The notes beneath the pieces are model-generated. The model made no database searches and had not been told where the DNA came from. It saw nothing but the letters and a program-made list of their open reading frames with translations. The translations under genes were made by a program, and so were the position numbers. A stretch of 64,000 bases of DNA. Origin: Paenibacillaceae bacterium. Its GTDB lineage: Bacteria > Bacillota > Bacilli > Paenibacillales > Paenibacillaceae. Of this stretch, positions 35,655 through 43,746 are shown piece by piece (position 1 is the stretch's first letter; each line of letters begins with the position of its first letter). Location of the stretch: positions 62,001 to 126,000 of the forward strand of contig CAAFUF010000029.1 of assembly GCA_900766135.1 (NCBI GenBank), in the 5' to 3' direction.

Positions 35655-35912
35655 TTGATGGAGAGTAACTGGTTTTAGGGGAGAGTAACAGGATTGATGG
35701 AGAGTAGCTGGTTTGGTGGAGAGGAACAGCATTGATGGAGAGTAGCTGGTTTGGTGGAGAGGAACAGCATTGATGGAGAGTAGCTGGTTTGGTGGAGAGG
35801 AACTGGATTGATGGAGAGTAGCTGGTATTGCAGTGAGTAACTGGATATGGTGAAGAGTAACAGCATTTTTATGGAGAGTAGCTGGTTTGGTGGCGAGTAG
35901 CTAGGTTTGGGT
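35655..35912 (+). repeat. Degenerate tandem repeat array, 19/38-bp period
   Basis: GGAGAGTAGCTGGTTTGGT alternates with GGAGAGGAACAGCATTGAT; the 38-bp pair occurs at least twice exactly, with weaker copies on both sides. It lies in non-coding DNA between the AraC gene and the small RNA candidate. Confidence 0.75.
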
Positions 35913-35960
35913 GGCGGCATTACCGTAGCCATTCGAAGTCCCCTTGCCAAGTTGCTCAAA

Positions 35961-36139
35961 TATGTTCGATTTTTCATATATAATTAGTCTTCAACGCCAT
36001 AAAGTACGAAATGTATTCGAAATTTCATACATAATAACGCCTTCCCCCCTCCTGTGTCCTGAATAAGCATGAAATTTCATATATAATCGGCCGAAATGGG
36101 CAGAAATGGACGAAATCTATTCGATATATCGCATAGATT
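35961..36139 (+). repeat. Four short A/T-rich repeats about 51 bp apart
   Basis: TTCGAAATTTCATATATAAT-like units occur at 35961, 36011, 36065 and 36116. The spacing is close to regular but the units are degenerate and the intervening bases differ. Confidence 0.55.
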
Positions 36140-36161
36140 ACTTGCCTGCAGCGCAAAAAGA

Positions 36162-36248
36162 CAAAAAAAAGACCGCTTCTTTCGAAGCGGTCCTTGCTCA
36201 CTCACGAGCAAGAAGTTATTGGATAGGAGTGGAGAGAAACCATACTGT
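36162..36248 (-). ncRNA. Candidate small RNA, about 87 nt
   Basis: On the minus strand a consensus promoter is followed by a C/U-rich unpaired stretch (UUUCUCUCCACUCCUAUCC), a 7-bp hairpin (CUUGCUC/GAGCAAG) and a 9-bp terminator hairpin (GACCGCUUC/GAAGCGGUC) with eight U. No convincing reading frame exists; a 13-codon frame from AUG lacks a ribosome site. The C/U-rich segment could pair with Shine-Dalgarno sequences of target mRNAs, as in several Firmicute base-pairing RNAs. Expression and targets are inferred. Confidence 0.6.
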
Positions 36249-36254
36249 ACTTTT

Positions 36255-36283
36255 ATTATATGTATACGTTTTCATTCTGTCAA
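36255..36283 (-). promoter_or_regulatory. Consensus sigma-A promoter of the candidate small RNA
   Basis: TTGACA (36278-36283) and TATAAT (36255-36260) are exact with a 17-bp spacer. The start site would be near 36248. Confidence 0.85.
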
Positions 36284-36290
36284 CAACTTT

Positions 36291-36304
36291 TTTTAGCGCT
36301 TACA
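36291..36304 (-). promoter_or_regulatory. cre-like site beside the small RNA promoter
   Basis: TGTAAGCGCTAAAA matches the CcpA cre consensus (TGWAARCGYTWNCW) at 13 of 14 positions and is centred about 49 bp before the predicted start, just upstream of the -35. Confidence 0.55.
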
Positions 36305-36426
36305 TTATTCGGTGTAACGGCATTTTGGCCCTTGCCTACACGAGCGGTCGAGGCCATGAATGATCAAGTTACTCCACTCCGCTCACAAGCTACCTCGAAG
36401 GTTCCTTCGCCATCGCGACGGATTAC

Positions 36427-36609
36427 TAACGGAACGTAGCGACCTTATTCCTCCATTTCCCGACGATTTCCCGCTGTAACGGAACCCAGAGGCCTTATTC
36501 CACAATTATGACCGCTACTTCATATCATAAATCCCAAATAAGGTCTCCTCGTTCCGTTAGAATAAGAAAAGGCCTGCATACGCGCGAATAACGTCTCTAG
36601 GTTCCGTTA
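36427..36609. repeat. Four inverted-oriented short repeats, 50-bp spacing
   Basis: Units of the form TAACGGAAC-n-CCTTATT at 36427 and 36477 are followed by reverse-oriented copies at 36538 and 36588. Spacing is 50, 61 and 50 bp. Confidence 0.7.
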
Positions 36610-36631
36610 AATCTCGAAAGCAGGTTAAAAA

Positions 36632-36723
36632 CAGCGCAAGGCCCGGCTGAATCCAAGATTCGATGCCGAGCCTTCCCTCTAGATTCCGCTTCGTGATCAA
36701 AAGCCGAATTGAAAACTACCTTG
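36632..36723 (+). repeat. 3'-half copy of the structured repeat
   Basis: It matches the right half of the copy at 36730-36908 almost exactly and joins it through a perfect inverted repeat across 36699-36751. This half-plus-full arrangement also occurs at 5706-5994. Confidence 0.85.
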
Positions 36724-36729
36724 TTCAAT

Positions 36730-36908
36730 CAAGGTTTTCAATTCGGCTTTTCAGCACCGAGAAGGTTGAATGAAGCTAGGGACTGAGCAGCGCAGCGTAG
36801 CTGGAGGCTACGTGAGCAGCGGAAGGCCCGGCTGAATCCAAGATTCGACGCCGAGCCTTCCCTCTAGATTCCGCTTCGTGATCAAAAGCCGAATTGAAAA
36901 CTACCTTG
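36730..36908 (+). repeat. Full copy (179 bp) of the structured repeat
   Basis: Left end CAAGGTTTTCAATTCGGCTTTT and its inverted right end abut the tyrA stop codon directly. The terminal sequence differs from the 5817 copy but remains self-complementary. Confidence 0.85.
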
Positions 36909-38003
36909 TTAAACGTAGACGGTGTGGCCTAGGGATTGGAGATGCGCTTTCGCCCTCTCCATCTCCCCTTCCTGACGGAAGGACAGGCGCAGCACGCCCG
37001 GAACGTCCTCGCGGCTCTCGATGATCTGCATATTGCTCAGGTTGATGTGGCGAAGACCCAGTTCGGTCGCAATTTGTCCGATGATCCCCGGCGTGTCCGG
37101 TACGTCGATGTAGATGTCGAACAACGAGGTGATCGCTCCTTTACGCCGCTCCGGCAGCTCGCTGCGGAACTGGTTCGCTTTTTGGAACGAGGCCTCGATC
37201 CCTTCCCCGTTCTGATCCTCGAGCAGCGAGATGAAGCCATCGATCTCGCGGTTCCAATCCTTCAGCAGGTCAAGCAGCACTTCACGGTTGCTGAGCAAGA
37301 TGTCCCGCCAGATCACCGGGTCGCTGGAGGCGATCCGCGTAATGTCGCGGAAACCGCCGGCCGCCAACATCCGGTATAACCCGTTGCCGTCGTTGTAATC
37401 GCGCACCTGGTTCACCAACGCAACCGCGATGATATGCGGCAGATGGCTGATCGCCCCGACGATTTCATCATGCATCACCGGATCGACGCGGACGATTTGC
37501 GCTTTGGTATGCGTCAGCAACCGCTCCAGGCGCTGGTAAGCCTCCTCCGGCACGTCGGGCGACGGCGTCAGCACATAATAAGCGTTCTCGAACAAGAGCG
37601 TAGAGGCGGCCTCCACGCCGGAACGCTCCGAGCCGGCCATCGGATGGCCGCCGATGAAATGCACGCCCGGCCGAGCGATTCTCGCCGCACAAGCGGCGAC
37701 TGCCGCCTTCGTGCTGCCCACGTCGGTCACAATACAGCCCGGCTTCAGCGCGAGCCCATTCAGCTTCTGCAGGTAATCCTCCAGCATGCCAACCGGCACG
37801 CACAAAAAAATAAAGTCGGCATCCGCCGCCGCCTCTTCCATGGACAGAGTTACGGCGTCAACGACGCCACGCTCCTCGATGCGCTTCAGGGATTCCAGAC
37901 GGTGGGCGTGGCCGACGACCGTGATCCCCGGCTTGCCTTTCAGGCATAACGCCAACGACCCCCCGATCAAACCAACGCCAAAAATGGCAATTTTCGTTGT
38001 CAT
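36909..38003 (-). CDS. tyrA: Prephenate dehydrogenase with ACT domain
   Basis: 364 residues. IFGVGLIGGSLALCL is the NAD-binding glycine motif, and GGHPMAGSERSGVEAA contains the catalytic region. The C-terminal ~70 residues (FDIYIDVPDTPGIIGQIATELGLRHINLSNMQIIESRED) are an ACT regulatory domain. It makes hydroxyphenylpyruvate for tyrosine and is the last gene of the supraoperon. Confidence 0.96.
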   Translation of the reverse strand: MTTKIAIFGVGLIGGSLALCLKGKPGITVVGHAHRLESLKRIEERGVVDAVTLSMEEAAADADFIFLCVPVGMLEDYLQKLNGLALKPGCIVTDVGSTKAAVAACAARIARPGVHFIGGHPMAGSERSGVEAASTLLFENAYYVLTPSPDVPEEAYQRLERLLTHTKAQIVRVDPVMHDEIVGAISHLPHIIAVALVNQVRDYNDGNGLYRMLAAGGFRDITRIASSDPVIWRDILLSNREVLLDLLKDWNREIDGFISLLEDQNGEGIEASFQKANQFRSELPERRKGAITSLFDIYIDVPDTPGIIGQIATELGLRHINLSNMQIIESREDVPGVLRLSFRQEGEMERAKAHLQSLGHTVYV

Positions 38004-38039
38004 GATTTCTCACTCATTTTCTGCGAATAAATTGTGGGA

Positions 38040-39137
38040 TTAGACCCGGGTTGCCGATTTGCCGAGCACCTGCTTCAAGGCGGTCACGAATTTGGCGTTT
38101 TGTTCCGCCGACCCAACGGTCACCCGCACCGAATTCGGATATTTCGGGAAGCCGGCTCGTACGATGATGCCGAGCTGCAGCAGCGACCCAAACATTTCCC
38201 CGGCCGGACGTTGGACGTCGACCATAATGAAATTGCCGTGCGCCGGGAAATACGTAAGTCCCAGCCGTTCGAATTCATTGTACAGATAGGCGATCCCTTC
38301 GCGGTTTTTGGCACGGCAATCGGTCACGAAATCCTGATCGGCCAAAGCCGCTTTGGCCGCCGCTTGCCCGATCCGCGAAGTATTAAACGGCTCCCGCACC
38401 TGGTTGATCAGCTTGATGACCGCCGGCTGGCCAACGCCATAGCCGATGCGCAGCGAGGCAAGTCCGTAAATTTTGGAGAATGTACGAAGCACCACCAGGT
38501 TCGGATATTGGCTTAACAAAGCGATCCCGTTCGTATAAGACGAATCGGTGACATACTCCGCATACGCTTCATCCAATACGACCAGCACATGTCCCGGCAC
38601 CCGGTCCAGAAAAGAGACCAGCTCGGCATGAGGCACGATCGTCCCGGTCGGATTGTTGGGATTGCAAATCCAAACGACCTTCGTTTTGTCCCCGATCCGA
38701 GCGAGCATCCCTTCCAAATCGTGGGTGCCTTCCTTGAGCGGCACCTCGATGCTGACGGCGCCTTCGATGTCGGCATTGCTTTTGTACACGCTGAACGTTT
38801 GATCCGCCATCAACGTCTCATCGCCGGGCTGGAAAAAAGCGCGGGCGATCAAAGCGATAATTTCGTCCGAACCGCAGCCGAAAATGATTTGCTCCTTCCC
38901 GACGCCAAGCCGTCCGGCCAACGCTTCGGTCAGCTCCGCGGCGCTGCCGTCGGGATACAGGCTCAGGTTCGCCAGTTCCTGTTCGATGGCGGCGCGGACG
39001 CGCGGCGAACAGCCATAAGGATTCTCGTTGGAAGCCAGCTTGATGACTTCCTCGAGCCCAAGCTCCTTCTTTACTTCTTCAATCGGTTTACCGGGTTGAT
39101 ACACCGGCAGATTGACGATCTGGGGTTTCGGCAACAT
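38040..39137 (-). CDS. hisC: Histidinol-phosphate/aromatic aminotransferase
   Basis: 365 residues, class I/II PLP enzyme. NENPYGCSPRV, ICNPNNPTGTIVP and RTFSKIYGLASLRIGYG (PLP lysine in SK) are clear. HisC acts in histidine synthesis and, in Bacilli, also transaminates tyrosine and phenylalanine precursors, which explains its place between trpA and tyrA. Confidence 0.95.
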   Translation of the reverse strand: MLPKPQIVNLPVYQPGKPIEEVKKELGLEEVIKLASNENPYGCSPRVRAAIEQELANLSLYPDGSAAELTEALAGRLGVGKEQIIFGCGSDEIIALIARAFFQPGDETLMADQTFSVYKSNADIEGAVSIEVPLKEGTHDLEGMLARIGDKTKVVWICNPNNPTGTIVPHAELVSFLDRVPGHVLVVLDEAYAEYVTDSSYTNGIALLSQYPNLVVLRTFSKIYGLASLRIGYGVGQPAVIKLINQVREPFNTSRIGQAAAKAALADQDFVTDCRAKNREGIAYLYNEFERLGLTYFPAHGNFIMVDVQRPAGEMFGSLLQLGIIVRAGFPKYPNSVRVTVGSAEQNAKFVTALKQVLGKSATRV

Positions 39138-39183
39138 GTATGGTTTCCTCCCTCAATTGACTTGTTGTGCAGTTCCCAAAAAT

Positions 39184-40005
39184 CTATAATCTCAATTTTG
39201 CCACAAAGTCGCGAATTTGCAACAATCCTTGGTCCCGGGTTGAAGTCTGGGCCAACAGCGGCAAGCTTTCTTCGATCTTGCGCACGATCGCGCTGCCGAC
39301 GACCGCCCCGTCGCAGATTGCCGCAAACCGCTCGACCTGCTCGCGGCTCGAGATGCCGAACCCGACGGCGACGGGCAAATCCGTCTGCGCTTTAACGGAG
39401 GCGATAAATTCGTCGACGCTGGCGTGGAACGAAGCCCGTTCTCCGGTCACGCCCAGCGAGGACACGCAGTACACGAATCCGCGGGCACGCTCCAAGATCC
39501 GTGCGATCCGGCCGCTGGACGTTGGCGCCACAAGCGGAATCAGCTTGACGCCGGCCGCATCCGCCATGCCCAGAACCTCTTCCGCTTCTTCGTACGGCAG
39601 ATCCGGTATGATTAAGCCGCTGATTCCCGCATCCTTCAACTCGGCAAAAAAACGTTCCGATCCCATTTGCAAAACGGGATTGTAATAAGTAAACAAGACG
39701 AACGGAAGGCGGATGCCCCGTTCCCGGGCTTTGGCGGCCGTCCGGATGCAGGAAGCGACCGTAATGCCATGGACAAGGGCACGTTCCGATGCCCGTTGAA
39801 TGACCGGTCCGTCCGCCAGCGGATCGGAATACGGTACGCCCAGCTCCACTACGTCGGCACCGGCCTCTTCCAGGACCGCCAGGATGTCGAGCGTCGTCTC
39901 GGGATCCGGATCTCCGACGGTCACGAACGGAATCAAGGCCGTTTTCCCCGCCGCTTTCAGCTTCGCAAACGTGTCATCAAGCAAATTGTGCGCTGGTTGA
40001 CTCAT
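39184..40005 (-). CDS. trpA: Tryptophan synthase alpha subunit
   Basis: 273 residues. ALIPFVTVGDPDPETT and ELGVPYSDPLADGPVIQRAS carry the catalytic acidic residues; GFGISSREQ and GSAIV bind phosphate. It cleaves indole-glycerol phosphate. It overlaps trpB by four bases. Confidence 0.97.
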   Translation of the reverse strand: MSQPAHNLLDDTFAKLKAAGKTALIPFVTVGDPDPETTLDILAVLEEAGADVVELGVPYSDPLADGPVIQRASERALVHGITVASCIRTAAKARERGIRLPFVLFTYYNPVLQMGSERFFAELKDAGISGLIIPDLPYEEAEEVLGMADAAGVKLIPLVAPTSSGRIARILERARGFVYCVSSLGVTGERASFHASVDEFIASVKAQTDLPVAVGFGISSREQVERFAAICDGAVVGSAIVRKIEESLPLLAQTSTRDQGLLQIRDFVAKLRL

Positions 40006-41204
40006 ACCGTTTCCCCGCCTTCCGTATACGCCATAATCGACTCCACGTCTTTATCCCCGCGGCCCGACAAGCAGATGACGATAACTTCGCCGCGGCTCAT
40101 GGCCGGGGCCATCTTCACGACTTGCGCCACCGCGTGCGCCGACTCCAGCGCCGGAATGATCCCTTCGGTCCGGCTCAGCAATTGGAGCGCATCCAACGCT
40201 TCGCGGTCGGTGATCGGGTAGTATTTCGCGCGTTCGATATCCTTCAGATAAGAGTGCTCCGGACCGATCCCTGGATAATCCAGGCCTGCCGAAATCGAAT
40301 GGGCCGGCAGCACTTGACCGTAAGCGTCCTGCAGCAGATAACTCATCGAACCCTGGAAGACGCCTTTCGTGCCTTTGGTCATCGTGGCGGCATGGAATTC
40401 GGTATCGACGCCTTTGCCGGCCGCTTCCACGCCCACAAGACGAACATCCTGATCCTCGATGAACGGATAAAACATGCCGATCGCATTGCTGCCGCCGCCT
40501 ACCGCTGCGACGAGCATATCCGGCAATCGGCCTTCGGCCCGTAAAATCTGCTCCCGCGTTTCATCGCCGATCACGCGTTGGAAGTTCCGCACCATCATCG
40601 GGTACGGATGCGGCCCGGTGGCCGACCCTAAAATATAAAAAGTATCATGCACATTGCTGACCCAATAACGCAACGCTTCGTTGCAGGCATCCTTCAGCGT
40701 GCGCGTGCCGGACATGACCGGAACGACCTCCGCACCGAGCAGCTTCATCCTAAACACGTTAAGCTGCTGCCGCTTCGTATCCTCCTCGCCCATGAACACC
40801 TTGCATTCGAGACCCAGCAGAGCGGCTACGGTGGCGGTGGCCACGCCGTGTTGGCCGGCGCCGGTTTCGGCGATGACTTTCTGCTTGCCCATTCGCTTAG
40901 CCAGAATCCCCTGCCCGATCGCATTGTTGATTTTATGGGCGCCGGTATGGTTCAAATCCTCGCGTTTCAGGTAGATTTTCGCTCCGCCCAAATGCTCCGT
41001 CAGGCGTTCCGCGTAATAAAGCGGCGTCTCCCGCCCGGAGTACTGCTTCAGCAAATAGGCGATCTCCGCTTGAAACTCGGGATCATCTTTATATTTCAAA
41101 TAGGATTCTTCCAACTCGATCAATGCGTTCATCAGCGTCTCCGGCACGTAGCGGCCGCCAAAAGGCCCAAAACGTCCCTGCTCATCCGGTACCTGCTTCA
41201 TCAT
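40002..41204 (-). CDS. trpB: Tryptophan synthase beta subunit
   Basis: 400 residues. LNHTGAHKINNA holds the PLP lysine and AVGGGSNAIG the phosphate-binding loop. It joins indole and serine. Its ATG overlaps the trpF stop (ATGA). Confidence 0.98.
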   Translation of the reverse strand: MMKQVPDEQGRFGPFGGRYVPETLMNALIELEESYLKYKDDPEFQAEIAYLLKQYSGRETPLYYAERLTEHLGGAKIYLKREDLNHTGAHKINNAIGQGILAKRMGKQKVIAETGAGQHGVATATVAALLGLECKVFMGEEDTKRQQLNVFRMKLLGAEVVPVMSGTRTLKDACNEALRYWVSNVHDTFYILGSATGPHPYPMMVRNFQRVIGDETREQILRAEGRLPDMLVAAVGGGSNAIGMFYPFIEDQDVRLVGVEAAGKGVDTEFHAATMTKGTKGVFQGSMSYLLQDAYGQVLPAHSISAGLDYPGIGPEHSYLKDIERAKYYPITDREALDALQLLSRTEGIIPALESAHAVAQVVKMAPAMSRGEVIVICLSGRGDKDVESIMAYTEGGETV

Positions 41205-41866
41205 CCCTTCACCCTCTCTACGAATGCTGTCATTTTCGCGATATCCTTCACGCCGTCGGTTTCCACTCCGCTCGAGACGTCCACGCCGTCCGGCTGCAGT
41301 ACCTCAATCAACGTACTAACGTTGCCGGGATGCAGTCCTCCGGCCGCAAGGAACGGGATCCCGCGTTCCTTGGCCCATTGGCGATAAGGCTCCGCCGCGG
41401 CCCAATCAAAGGCGATGCCGGAGCCTCCGCCGTACTTCGGGTCGTACGTATCGAGCAGCAGCCCGTCCAGCACGCCGTCGTACTCCGCCAAAGCTGCTCC
41501 GGCATGGACCGATCCGTCCGTTTTGACCGAAAACGCCTTGAAAATCTTGACCCCAAAAGCGTCTTTGACCTTCCGGCAGAAATCCGGGCTTTCCGTCCCG
41601 TGGAGCTGCAGGATGTCCAGCGGCGCCTGCCGCAAAACCTCGTCCAGCTCCTCCAAGGTCGGATCGACGAAGACGCCGACGCTCTGCGGATGCCCCCCCG
41701 CGCTCCATTCCTGAAGCACGGGAAGCAGCTCCGCCGCACGGCCTCCGCTGACTTGGCGCTTGCTTCTGGCAAACACGAATCCGACATAATCCACGGGTAA
41801 GTTCACCATAGATTTTAGCACTTCAACGCTTTGAAGTCCACAAATTTTTACGGCCACTTCACCCAT
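41201..41866 (-). CDS. trpF: Phosphoribosylanthranilate isomerase
   Basis: 221 residues from MGEVAVKICGLQSVEVL; the KICG cysteine is catalytic. The ATG overlaps the trpC end by eight bases and has AAGGGA upstream. DYVGFVFARSKRQVS and LAAGGLHPGNV are family segments. Confidence 0.95.
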   Translation of the reverse strand: MGEVAVKICGLQSVEVLKSMVNLPVDYVGFVFARSKRQVSGGRAAELLPVLQEWSAGGHPQSVGVFVDPTLEELDEVLRQAPLDILQLHGTESPDFCRKVKDAFGVKIFKAFSVKTDGSVHAGAALAEYDGVLDGLLLDTYDPKYGGGSGIAFDWAAAEPYRQWAKERGIPFLAAGGLHPGNVSTLIEVLQPDGVDVSSGVETDGVKDIAKMTAFVERVKG

Positions 41867-42698
41867 GAGACGTCGTCCCTTCCGCATCGAATTCCGTTGC
41901 CTCCGCTGCTCGCAACGGTCCCATTAAGTCATGCACCGCGTCCCCCACGTTCTCCCGCCGCATGAACGTTTCCCCGATCAGCACGCCCTGAGCGCCGGTC
42001 CGCTGCAACCGTTCTATATCTTCCCGCGTCTGAATCCCGCTTTCACTAATTAGCGTTGCATTAGAAGGAACCAGCTCCGCCAGCGCCGCCGTCGTCTCCA
42101 GGGACACCTCGAAAGTCCGCAGGTTCCGGTTGTTGATGCCGATCAGCTTCGCGGCAGGAAGCGCCAGAACCCGCTCCAGCTCCGCGCGATCATGCACCTC
42201 GATCAATGCATCAAGCCCCAGCGCCGTGGCGAGCGCCAGATAATCGCGCAACTGCGCATCGCTCAGGATCGCTGCGATCAGCAGTACGGCGTCTGCGCCA
42301 AGCAGCCGGGCTTCGTAGATCTGCCGCTCGTCGATCACAAAATCCTTGCGCAGCAACGGCACGCTTACCGCCTCGTGAATTGCACTCAAATAGGCGCCGC
42401 TGCCCTGAAAATACGTTTCATCCGTCAAAACGGAAATGCAATCGGTTCCCGCCGCTTCATAAGCCGCTGCCAGCTGGACCGGATGGAAGTCCGGGCGAAT
42501 CAGCCCTTTGGACGGGGACGCCTTTTTCACCTCGGCGATTAACCCCATATCCCGCTTCCGGCCGGCTGTAAGGGCCGAGTAGAAGCCCCGCGTCGGCCCC
42601 ATCGCCGCGATGCGGCGCTCCGCTTCCGCAATGGAGAAGCTTTCCGCCAAGCGCGCGACCTCCGTTTTTTTCGTCTCCACGATTCGCTCAAGATACAT
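41859..42698 (-). CDS. trpC: Indole-3-glycerol phosphate synthase
   Basis: 279 residues. IAEVKKASPSKGLIR contains the catalytic lysine; IGINNRNLRTFEVSLETT and SESGIQTREDIERL follow in order. It overlaps trpD by eleven bases. Confidence 0.97.
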   Translation of the reverse strand: MYLERIVETKKTEVARLAESFSIAEAERRIAAMGPTRGFYSALTAGRKRDMGLIAEVKKASPSKGLIRPDFHPVQLAAAYEAAGTDCISVLTDETYFQGSGAYLSAIHEAVSVPLLRKDFVIDERQIYEARLLGADAVLLIAAILSDAQLRDYLALATALGLDALIEVHDRAELERVLALPAAKLIGINNRNLRTFEVSLETTAALAELVPSNATLISESGIQTREDIERLQRTGAQGVLIGETFMRRENVGDAVHDLMGPLRAAEATEFDAEGTTSHG

Positions 42699-43728
42699 AA
42701 CTTAATTCCCCCGTTGTTTGAATAAGCTGCTCCAGCTTGGCGTAGGCCTTCCCGGAATCAATCGCTTCCGCAGCGATGGCGACCCCTTCACGAACGTTGT
42801 CCGCCAGGCCGGATACATACACGCAAGCGCCCGCGTTCGCCAGCACCACGTCCCGGTGAGCCCCCCGCTCCCCTTGCAGCACGCGCCGGACGATCTCCGC
42901 GTTCGTCTGGGGATCGCCGCCGATCATCGCTTCCAGCGGATAAGTTTGGAGACCCAGATCTTCGGGTTGAAGATCATAGGTGGTGATCGCGCCGTTTTTC
43001 AGTTCGGATACCCGCGTCGGAGAGGAAATGCTGATTTCGTCGAGCCCTTCCCGGCTGCTGACGACCAGCGCCCGCTTGGAGCCGAGCTCGCGCAACACTT
43101 CGGCGATCGTTGACGTTCTGCTGCCGTCATAAATGCCCAGCACTTGGCGATCCGCCCCTGCCGGATTGGTCAGCGGGCCCAGCATGTTAAAGACCGTGCG
43201 GATGCCGAGCTCCTTGCGAGGGCCCGCCGCATGTTTCATCGAGGGATGATACAGCTGCGAGAACATGAAGCAGATGCCGATATCGTCAAGGCAACGCTTC
43301 GCCTGCCCTGCGTCCAGCTGAATATTGACGCCCAGCGCCTCAAGGACATCGGCGCTTCCCGAACGGCCGGATGCCGAACGGTTGCCGTGTTTGGCCACCC
43401 GAACCGATACCGAAGCCGCAACGATCGCCGCCGTCGTCGACACGTTGATTTTGTGAATGCCGGAACCGCCCGTGCCGCAGGTGTCCAGCAGCTTTTGCGT
43501 TTCCGTATGAATTCGGCTGGAGGCGCCGCGCATGGCTTCGGCGAAACCGGTGATCTCCTCGACGGTTTCCCCCTTGATCCGCAGCGCCGTCAACAGGCTG
43601 CCGATTTGGGCCGGCGTCGATTCGCCGTTCATAATCGCCTGCATCACGCCGCGCGCTTCTTCCCGCGCCAAATGCCGTCCTTCGATCAAGCGGCCGATGC
43701 CCGCCTGAACCGTTTGCTGTCCTGTCAT
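42688..43728 (-). CDS. trpD: Anthranilate phosphoribosyltransferase
   Basis: 346 residues. DTCGTGGSGIHKINVSTTAAIVAAS is the PRPP-binding loop and KHGNRSASGRSGSADVLEALG the anthranilate site. It is second in trpEDCFBA. Confidence 0.97.
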   Translation of the reverse strand: MTGQQTVQAGIGRLIEGRHLAREEARGVMQAIMNGESTPAQIGSLLTALRIKGETVEEITGFAEAMRGASSRIHTETQKLLDTCGTGGSGIHKINVSTTAAIVAASVSVRVAKHGNRSASGRSGSADVLEALGVNIQLDAGQAKRCLDDIGICFMFSQLYHPSMKHAAGPRKELGIRTVFNMLGPLTNPAGADRQVLGIYDGSRTSTIAEVLRELGSKRALVVSSREGLDEISISSPTRVSELKNGAITTYDLQPEDLGLQTYPLEAMIGGDPQTNAEIVRRVLQGERGAHRDVVLANAGACVYVSGLADNVREGVAIAAEAIDSGKAYAKLEQLIQTTGELSYVS

Positions 43729-43746
43729 TTCGATTCGCTCCTCTCT

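Noticed and set aside
35655..35912. Second TRAP-binding array (GAG/TAG-rich repeats)
   Set aside because: Triplets recur only in pairs every 19 bases, not at the 4-6 base period TRAP needs.
36162..36248. 13-codon peptide in the small RNA
   Set aside because: No Shine-Dalgarno before the AUG, which is only about six bases from the predicted 5' end.
36427..36609. CRISPR array
   Set aside because: Units are not identical, two are inverted and no cas genes are present.
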